Shown here piece after piece: positions 23,895 to 28,269 of a DNA stretch of 28,269 nt. The notes under the pieces are model-generated. The model was not told the DNA's origin. It did no database searches and saw only the letters and a program-made list of their open reading frames with translations. Position 1 is the stretch's first letter; each line of letters begins with the position of its first letter. Source of the DNA: CAYZXK01 sp964482395. GTDB taxonomy: Bacteria; Planctomycetota; Phycisphaerae; UBA1845; Fen-1342. Both the position numbers and the translations under genes were made by a program. The stretch covers positions 1-28,269 of the forward strand of contig CAYZXK010000194.1 in NCBI GenBank assembly GCA_964482395.1, given 5' to 3'.

Positions 23895-24408
23895 TTGGCG
23901 GAGTGGGCCGATAAGCCGAATTCTGTATCCGCTGGCAGCGGATGGCGGCCATCAATCTGGGCCCGCCGTTGCCGACGGGCTCAAGCGCCCTACCCGGGGC
24001 TGATAACGAGCCGGGCCGGCTCATCGCCCCCTATTTGGGCTTGCTGGCGGTGGGGTTTACCCTGCCACGACCGTCGCCGGTCGCGCGGTGCGCTCTTACC
24101 GCACCTTTTCACCCTTACCGGCTGGAGACCAAAAGCCCAAGCCCCAGGGCGGCCTCCGCTCACCGAAGAGTTGGAGGCCGCGCCGGCATTCGTAGCCGAT
24201 ACTCGGTGGTCTGCGGTCTCCAGCCGGCGGTGTGTTTTCTGTGGCACTTTCCCTGGGCTCACGCCCGGTGGCCGTTAGCCATCACCGTGCCCTACCCAGT
24301 TCGGACTTTCCTCCCTTGGGGTCGCCGGCGCCGGACTGCGGCCTGCCGGCCGGCTGCCCAGGCCCCAGATGCAGCCCCAAGAGCGGCCGCCTGGCCCACT
24401 CCGCCAAT
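23895..24408 (-). ncRNA. rnpB: RNase P RNA (bacterial type A-like)
   Basis: The catalytic RNA that trims tRNA 5' ends is read on the reverse strand. Its ends form a perfect 16-bp P1 helix (23895-23910 with 24393-24408). A perfect 7-bp P2 (24375-24381 with 24316-24322) precedes the conserved block GGAGGAAAGTCCGAAC around 24300-24315. The middle contains AGGTGCGGTAAGAGCGCACC, and the 3' end has the ACAGAATTCGGCTTAT conserved segment just before P1. At about 514 bases it is longer than the typical 350-450, partly from an extended P3. No frame here should be read as protein. Confidence 0.93.
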
Positions 24409-24411
24409 CGC

Positions 24412-24417
24412 ATTCTA
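24412..24417 (-). promoter_or_regulatory. -10 box of the rnpB promoter
   Basis: Read on the reverse strand, TAGAAT lies 4 bases before the start of the P1 helix, so the predicted transcript start nearly coincides with the RNA 5' end. The -35 (TCGGCT, 18 bases further upstream) is poor. Confidence 0.55.
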
Positions 24418-24453
24418 GGCCGAATCCGCCCGGCCGACCAGCCGACCGTACAG

Positions 24454-24957
24454 CTACTTGGCCGCCCCAAACGTCTCCCAGTGGAGCACTTCGTCCAGGG
24501 GGCGTTTGGCGGGCGCCGGGATCTCGGCGGCGTGGCCGACCGCCACCAACGAGACCAGCTTGTAGTGGGCGGGTGCCCCACACAGGCTCACCACCTGGGC
24601 GGCATAGTCCTTCTTGTCGCCGGCGACCCAACAGCTCCCCAGGCCCAGCGCGGTCGCGGCGATCAGCATCTGGGTGGTCGCGGCGCTCCCGTCTTCCAGA
24701 TGGTACTTGGTTGGCCGGCAGAGCACGACGATGCAGGCCGAGGCGTCCGCGATGAACTTTCCGTAGTCGGCCAGCCTGGCAAGCTGACGGAGCCTGGTCC
24801 GGTCTGTGATGACCACGAACTCCCAGGGCTGCTCGTTGCGGCCGGTTGGTGCCAACCGGCCCAGGTTCACGATCTGGGAAAGCTGCTGGCGGGTCACCTC
24901 CCCCGGCCGGTACTTGCGGACGCTGCGACGCTTGGAAATCGCCTCAAACGCATCCAT
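24454..24957 (-). CDS. nitroreductase-family flavoprotein
   Basis: The 167-residue protein shows the FMN-binding nitroreductase fold: an N-terminal SKRRSVRKYRPGEV motif, LAPTGRNEQPWEFVVITD, and a C-terminal GLGSCWVAGDKK with VGHAAEIPAPAKRPLDEVLHW. Such enzymes reduce nitro compounds, quinones or other acceptors with NAD(P)H; the substrate here is unknown. ATG 24957 lies two bases after the pyrB stop, so it is probably the last gene of the pyr unit and translated by coupling; the longer frame to 24996 overlaps pyrB and has no family sequence. It is the last gene before rnpB, which has its own promoter. Confidence 0.87.
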   Translation of the reverse strand: MDAFEAISKRRSVRKYRPGEVTRQQLSQIVNLGRLAPTGRNEQPWEFVVITDRTRLRQLARLADYGKFIADASACIVVLCRPTKYHLEDGSAATTQMLIAATALGLGSCWVAGDKKDYAAQVVSLCGAPAHYKLVSLVAVGHAAEIPAPAKRPLDEVLHWETFGAAK

Positions 24958-24959
24958 GA

Positions 24960-25922
24960 CTACTCCGCTCGCTCGCCGGCGGCGGCCTGCTGACAAAGGA
25001 ACAGCACCGCCATCCGCACTGCCAGGCCGTTGGTCACCTGCCGCAGGATGCTGGAATTGGGTCCATCGGCCACGTCGGCCGCCAGTTCAATCCCCCGATT
25101 GACCGGACCGGGATGCATGATGAGCACGTCGGGCTTGCATTTCTTGAGTCGCTCGCGGTTCATCCCGAAGAACCGGACGTACTCCCGGACGGAGGGAAAA
25201 CCGCTTTCAGTCATGCGCTCTTTCTGAATGCGAAGCATGTTGATGACGTCCATCTCGGGCAGTACCGCCTCGAAATCGGAAGTGACCCGGGCTCCCATGG
25301 ACTCAAAGCTCTTGGGCACCAGGGTCGGTGGTCCCACCAGCGTGACCCGGGCACCCAGGGTCTGCAATCCGCGCAGGTCAGACCGGGCCACCCGCGAGTG
25401 GACGATGTCGCCCACGATGGCCACGTTGAGACCCTCGATCCGCCCCTTCCGCTCGCGAATGGTGAACAGGTCGAGCAGGCCCTGGGTCGGGTGGGCGTGC
25501 TGGCCGTCGCCGGCGTTGATCACACAGCACTTGACCGTTTGTGCCAGGTGGAGAGGAGCACCGGCGGCCGGGTGGCGAAGGACCATGATGTCCACGCCCA
25601 TGGCCTCGATGTTGCGGGCCGTGTCCAGCAGGGTCTCGCCCTTCTGGGTCGAAGACATCTTCTCGGCGAAGTCGATCACGTCGGCCGAGAGCCGCTGGGC
25701 GGCCAGTTCGAAACTCATGCGGGTACGGGTGCTGTCCTCGAAGAACATGTTCACCACCACCCGCCCGCGCAGGGCCGGCACCTTCTTGACGCTGCGGGTC
25801 GAGACCTCCTGGAAGCCGGCGGCGGTATCCAGCACCTGCTCGATCTCCTCCCGGCTCAGGTCAGCCAGGCGGATCAGATGCTTGCGAGTCCAGAGCGGCC
25901 TGTCATTGCCCGCTGCGGTCAT
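24960..25922 (-). CDS. pyrB: aspartate carbamoyltransferase catalytic chain
   Basis: The 320-residue enzyme makes N-carbamoyl-aspartate from carbamoyl phosphate and aspartate in de novo pyrimidine synthesis. Signature residues are visible: FEDSTRTRMSFE (carbamoyl phosphate site), HPTQGLLDLFTI, VGDIVHSRVARSD, and MHPGPVNRG for aspartate. The length is normal for the catalytic chain. The start overlaps the end of pyrR by 20 bases. There is no pyrI regulatory chain next to it. The nitroreductase-like gene follows after two bases. pyrC does not follow, unlike many pyrR-pyrB-pyrC clusters. Confidence 0.95.
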   Translation of the reverse strand: MTAAGNDRPLWTRKHLIRLADLSREEIEQVLDTAAGFQEVSTRSVKKVPALRGRVVVNMFFEDSTRTRMSFELAAQRLSADVIDFAEKMSSTQKGETLLDTARNIEAMGVDIMVLRHPAAGAPLHLAQTVKCCVINAGDGQHAHPTQGLLDLFTIRERKGRIEGLNVAIVGDIVHSRVARSDLRGLQTLGARVTLVGPPTLVPKSFESMGARVTSDFEAVLPEMDVINMLRIQKERMTESGFPSVREYVRFFGMNRERLKKCKPDVLIMHPGPVNRGIELAADVADGPNSSILRQVTNGLAVRMAVLFLCQQAAAGERAE

Positions 25923-26439
25923 ACAGCTCGACCTCGTCCACGCCGTCTACCTCGACCAGCTTGACCCTCACGACGTGATGGGGCTCGGTTTCGATTCTGC
26001 GACCGACGAAATCCGGCTGGATCGGCAGCTCACGCCCCCCACGATCGATCAGGACCACCAAACGGATGGCCCGCGGCCGCCCCAGGTCGGTCAGAGCATC
26101 CAGGGCAGAGCGGACCGAACGACCGGTGTGCAGCACGTCGTCCACCAGCACCAGCCAGGTGTCAGTGATGTCGAAATCGATCTCGGTTCCGCGGACCACC
26201 GCGCTTGGCCCGATGCTGGTCAGGTCGTCGCGGTAGAGCGTGATGTCCAGTACGCCGTAGTGGGCCGGCTTGACGCCGGCTTTGGTCAGCAGGGCCATGA
26301 GCCGCTTGGCCAGCGTCTCACCCCTACGCCGGATGCCAACCACGGCCACCGGCACGTCATGGGGCGCGGCGCTGGCGATGGCCCGGGCCAGTCGCTCCAG
26401 GGTTTCCCGCAGCTCGTTCTGGTTGAGCAGTAAGGTCAT
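25903..26439 (-). CDS. pyrR: PyrR: pyrimidine operon regulator / uracil phosphoribosyltransferase
   Basis: The 178-residue phosphoribosyltransferase-fold protein has the PRPP loop VLVDDVLHTGRS and GIRRRGETLAKR typical of PyrR. In Gram-positive bacteria PyrR binds the pyr mRNA leader in the presence of UMP or UTP and also makes UMP from uracil and PRPP. I chose ATG 26439 over an upstream start at 26481, since family sequence begins at MTLLLNQNELRETLERLA. It overlaps pyrB by 20 bases. The 50-base gap upstream, after the membrane-protein gene, shows no PyrR anti-antiterminator loop or terminator hairpin, so whether it attenuates this cluster is unclear. Confidence 0.92.
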   Translation of the reverse strand: MTLLLNQNELRETLERLARAIASAAPHDVPVAVVGIRRRGETLAKRLMALLTKAGVKPAHYGVLDITLYRDDLTSIGPSAVVRGTEIDFDITDTWLVLVDDVLHTGRSVRSALDALTDLGRPRAIRLVVLIDRGGRELPIQPDFVGRRIETEPHHVVRVKLVEVDGVDEVELYDRSGQ

Positions 26440-26489
26440 AGCCGGTAGCGTACCGGGTAGGGCAGCCCAGCAAAAGGGCACTGCGGGTT

Positions 26490-28070
26490 TCAGTGGGCGG
26501 TACCGGTTTGCGGGAGCGATTGCGGGCCCCGCCAGCTACGCCACCGCAGTATCAGCGCGGACACCGCCATTAGCATGGTCGCCGCCCGCAGCGGCCACCC
26601 GGCAGACTGCCAGCTCGTCAAAGCCAGATCGCAGGCCGCCGCGACTGGCAGCAGGCCTCCGATGTACGCATTGTAAACCCAGGCGGCCCGGACCTGCCGG
26701 CGGCGGGCCGAAGCCCACGCCAGCAGCAGACTGGTTAAGGCCAGCAGGGACGCCGGCGGCAGCACAAGACCGTTGGCAGCCGCGATCTGCCGAACGGGGA
26801 GCATGGCTGTAGCCAGAGCCAGGCACCCGGCCGCAGCCCCGGCTACTTCATCAGCCTCCAGCGAATCCTTCAGCAGCATCCAAGCATGCAGCAGCATGCA
26901 GATGGCCGAGGCGTGCCATTGCCAATCACTGCCGATCCGCCCGCCGGGATCCGAAAAAAGCCACAGGGCCACGAAGAAGGCCTGCCCGGCGGCAACCGCG
27001 TAACTGAGCCTGCGGGCAATGGGAATCAGTCGCCCGGCAGTGGTCCAGGGCCGTCCGTCTTGCAGTTGCTGATTCCAGAAGCGCGCCAGCCACAACATGT
27101 AGCCGCCGGCAACCGCCATGCCCAGCAGACCCCCGGCCGGCGCGGTCGGTAGCCAGGCAAGCACGCCGGTGACAATGCTCTCGCATACTAGAATCAGCCC
27201 CAATTCGCCGAGGGCCGCGGAGCCTCGCCAATGGCCCGTCACCAGCACAGCCAGGGCGGCGAAAACCACCGCCAACGGGGTCACCGACGCGTCGCACAGC
27301 CGCACGGCGGCCAGTCCGACCACGACCCCCGCGGAGACAACCCATGCCGCCAACCAGGTATGCCCGGGCGGGGGCTCGATCAAGCGGTGCGGCTCGGCCA
27401 GCCAGATCCTGCAACGCCGACGCCAATCAGCCAGGATCGTCAGCAACACGCTGACCAGCGCGAGGCTGCCCAACGCCAGAAGCGCCCAAGCCAGGGAATT
27501 GCGGCAGCTCTCAACCAGACCCTTCGGGAGGGCCAGCCAGACCAGCGCGGCCACCAGCGCCAGCCCGGCCTGCCTGCTGAATGCTCCGGGCCGCCAGAAA
27601 TAAAAGCCCGCCACCAAAACCAGCAGCAGGACCAGAAGCAGGATGAGTCCGGGTGTCAGGAAGCCCAGGGGCGTCGAGGTCGACCAGAGGGCCGCCGCTC
27701 CGGGCAGCCCGGCCAACAATGCCATGTGGGCCGAAAGAGCCAGCCGAACTTCGCGGCGGGCACTGGCAGCACCCGGCGGAATCTGGGCCTCCCGCTCTAC
27801 CCACACCGCCACCACCAACCAAAGCAGGGCCAGGCTGACCAGAGTCGCGCCGAGCCGGAAGACGGCTTCCATCGAGTGGCCCCAGGCCGCGAAGTTGAAG
27901 AGCAGTCCCGCGCTCAAGCTGGCCGTCCAAAGTCCCTCGGACATTCCGATGGGCAGTCGCGCGCGGCCGGCCAGGCCCGCTCCCAGCCCAGCCAAGACTA
28001 CCAGCCAGGCCTGCGGACTGGAGCCAAGGGCAGTCCAATTCTTCTCTAGTATGAGAAAAACCGGCGGCAC
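26490..28070 (-). CDS. polytopic membrane protein of unknown function
   Basis: The 526-residue, very hydrophobic protein has roughly fourteen to sixteen predicted membrane spans separated by short basic or Trp-rich loops (for example RRRCRIWLAEPHRLIEPPPGHTW near the middle and MLWLARFWNQQLQDGRPWTTAGRLIP later). No catalytic motif that I recognise is present. GTG 28070 is preceded by GAGGTG about eight bases upstream. It lies 50 bases upstream of pyrR on the same strand and might be cotranscribed with the pyr genes. A uracil or nucleobase permease is a tempting idea from position, but the sequence does not resemble UraA/UapA. Confidence 0.6.
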   Translation of the reverse strand: MPPVFLILEKNWTALGSSPQAWLVVLAGLGAGLAGRARLPIGMSEGLWTASLSAGLLFNFAAWGHSMEAVFRLGATLVSLALLWLVVAVWVEREAQIPPGAASARREVRLALSAHMALLAGLPGAAALWSTSTPLGFLTPGLILLLVLLLVLVAGFYFWRPGAFSRQAGLALVAALVWLALPKGLVESCRNSLAWALLALGSLALVSVLLTILADWRRRCRIWLAEPHRLIEPPPGHTWLAAWVVSAGVVVGLAAVRLCDASVTPLAVVFAALAVLVTGHWRGSAALGELGLILVCESIVTGVLAWLPTAPAGGLLGMAVAGGYMLWLARFWNQQLQDGRPWTTAGRLIPIARRLSYAVAAGQAFFVALWLFSDPGGRIGSDWQWHASAICMLLHAWMLLKDSLEADEVAGAAAGCLALATAMLPVRQIAAANGLVLPPASLLALTSLLLAWASARRRQVRAAWVYNAYIGGLLPVAAACDLALTSWQSAGWPLRAATMLMAVSALILRWRSWRGPQSLPQTGTAH

Positions 28071-28096
28071 GTCGGGTTCACCTCACGGCGGTCAGT

Positions 28097-28126
28097 TTGC
28101 TCCGGCCGCGGTGGGCATGATATAAA
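28097..28126 (+). promoter_or_regulatory. candidate promoter for the right-edge gene
   Basis: TTGCTC (28097-28102), an 18-base spacer and TATAAA (28121-28126) form a sigma-70-like pair in the 110-base divergent gap, about 55 bases before the TTG start at 28181. Confidence 0.45.
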
Positions 28127-28180
28127 CAGTTGCCGGCCGCGGGCCCGGCCTGGCCGGCGAGTTCTACCCGGAGACGCGAC

Positions 28181-28269
28181 TTGGCTCAACGCTGCCGGTC
28201 TGGCGAAGAAGCTTTTCGGCAGTTCATACGCCGGGTCTGGCGACAGGACGTGGTGCCGCTGCTGCGAGA
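28181..28269 (+). CDS. 5' end of unknown gene (partial)
   Basis: A forward frame begins at TTG 28181 with GGAGA about 6 bases upstream and runs open to the window edge. It gives 29 residues, MAQRCRSGEEAFRQF... then IRRVWRQDVVPLLR. The amphipathic, Trp/Val/Leu-containing helix looks coding, but I cannot assign a family from so little. It is divergent from the membrane-protein gene. Confidence 0.45.
   Translation, partial: MAQRCRSGEEAFRQFIRRVWRQDVVPLLR

Noticed and set aside
23942..24418. Open frames on both strands between mrdA and the nitroreductase-like gene.
   Set aside because: The region is the RNase P RNA, shown by the paired ends and conserved blocks.
26440..26489. PyrR-dependent attenuator before pyrR.
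   Set aside because: No anti-antiterminator loop consensus or terminator hairpin with T-run fits in these 50 bases.

Overview
The window is GC-rich, double-stranded bacterial chromosome with about twenty recognisable protein genes and one structured RNA. I see no tRNA, rRNA, CRISPR array, phage gene or transposase gene. The most likely source is a member of the Planctomycetota, probably Phycisphaerae-like. The reasons are a Tat-exported TIM-barrel 'sugar isomerase', a secreted VIT/VWA protein, a planctomycete-like ribosomal protein L34, short scattered operons on both strands, and low-complexity intergenic repeats. This assignment is inference from gene style, not from a marker-gene tree.

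Layout. At 1-43 (-) is the 5' tip of an unknown gene. At 401-3297 (+) korA-korB encode a two-subunit 2-oxoacid:ferredoxin oxidoreductase. At 3316-4672 (-) are a thioredoxin and a Tat-signal sugar isomerase/epimerase-like protein. At 5097-7703 (+) is a VIT/VWA protein interrupted by an in-frame TAG. At 7800-9047 (-) is an RlmI-like rRNA methyltransferase. At 9359-10844 (+) are rpmH and a ribBA-like gene, which has an in-frame TAG near its start and a Gln in place of the conserved metal-ligand His. At 11199-13797 (+) are a radical SAM/SPASM enzyme, a possible 44-codon small gene joined by ATGA overlaps at both ends, and a secreted SNase-fold protein that has lost its catalytic residues. At 13986-14801 (+) is a YmdB-type phosphoesterase. 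At 14920-16623 (-) is a solitary peptide-binding protein. At 16858-19974 (+) are a DUF151 protein, ribulokinase and a coupled alpha/beta hydrolase. At 20348-23825 (-) are rodA and mrdA, at 23895-24408 (-) is the RNase P RNA, and at 24454-28070 (-) are a nitroreductase-like gene, pyrB, pyrR and a polytopic membrane protein. At 28181 (+) a further gene begins and runs off the window.

Functional themes are low-potential electron transfer (KorAB), riboflavin and pyrimidine synthesis, cell elongation (RodA/PBP2), pentose use (AraB) and RNA metabolism (RNase P RNA, rRNA methyltransferase, L34, YmdB). The most unusual parts are the two amber-interrupted genes with intact downstream homology, the apparently weakened RibB half of RibBA, and the radical SAM - small ORF - pseudo-nuclease cassette. 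TAG is also the ordinary terminator of many genes here, so a wholesale code change is not supported.
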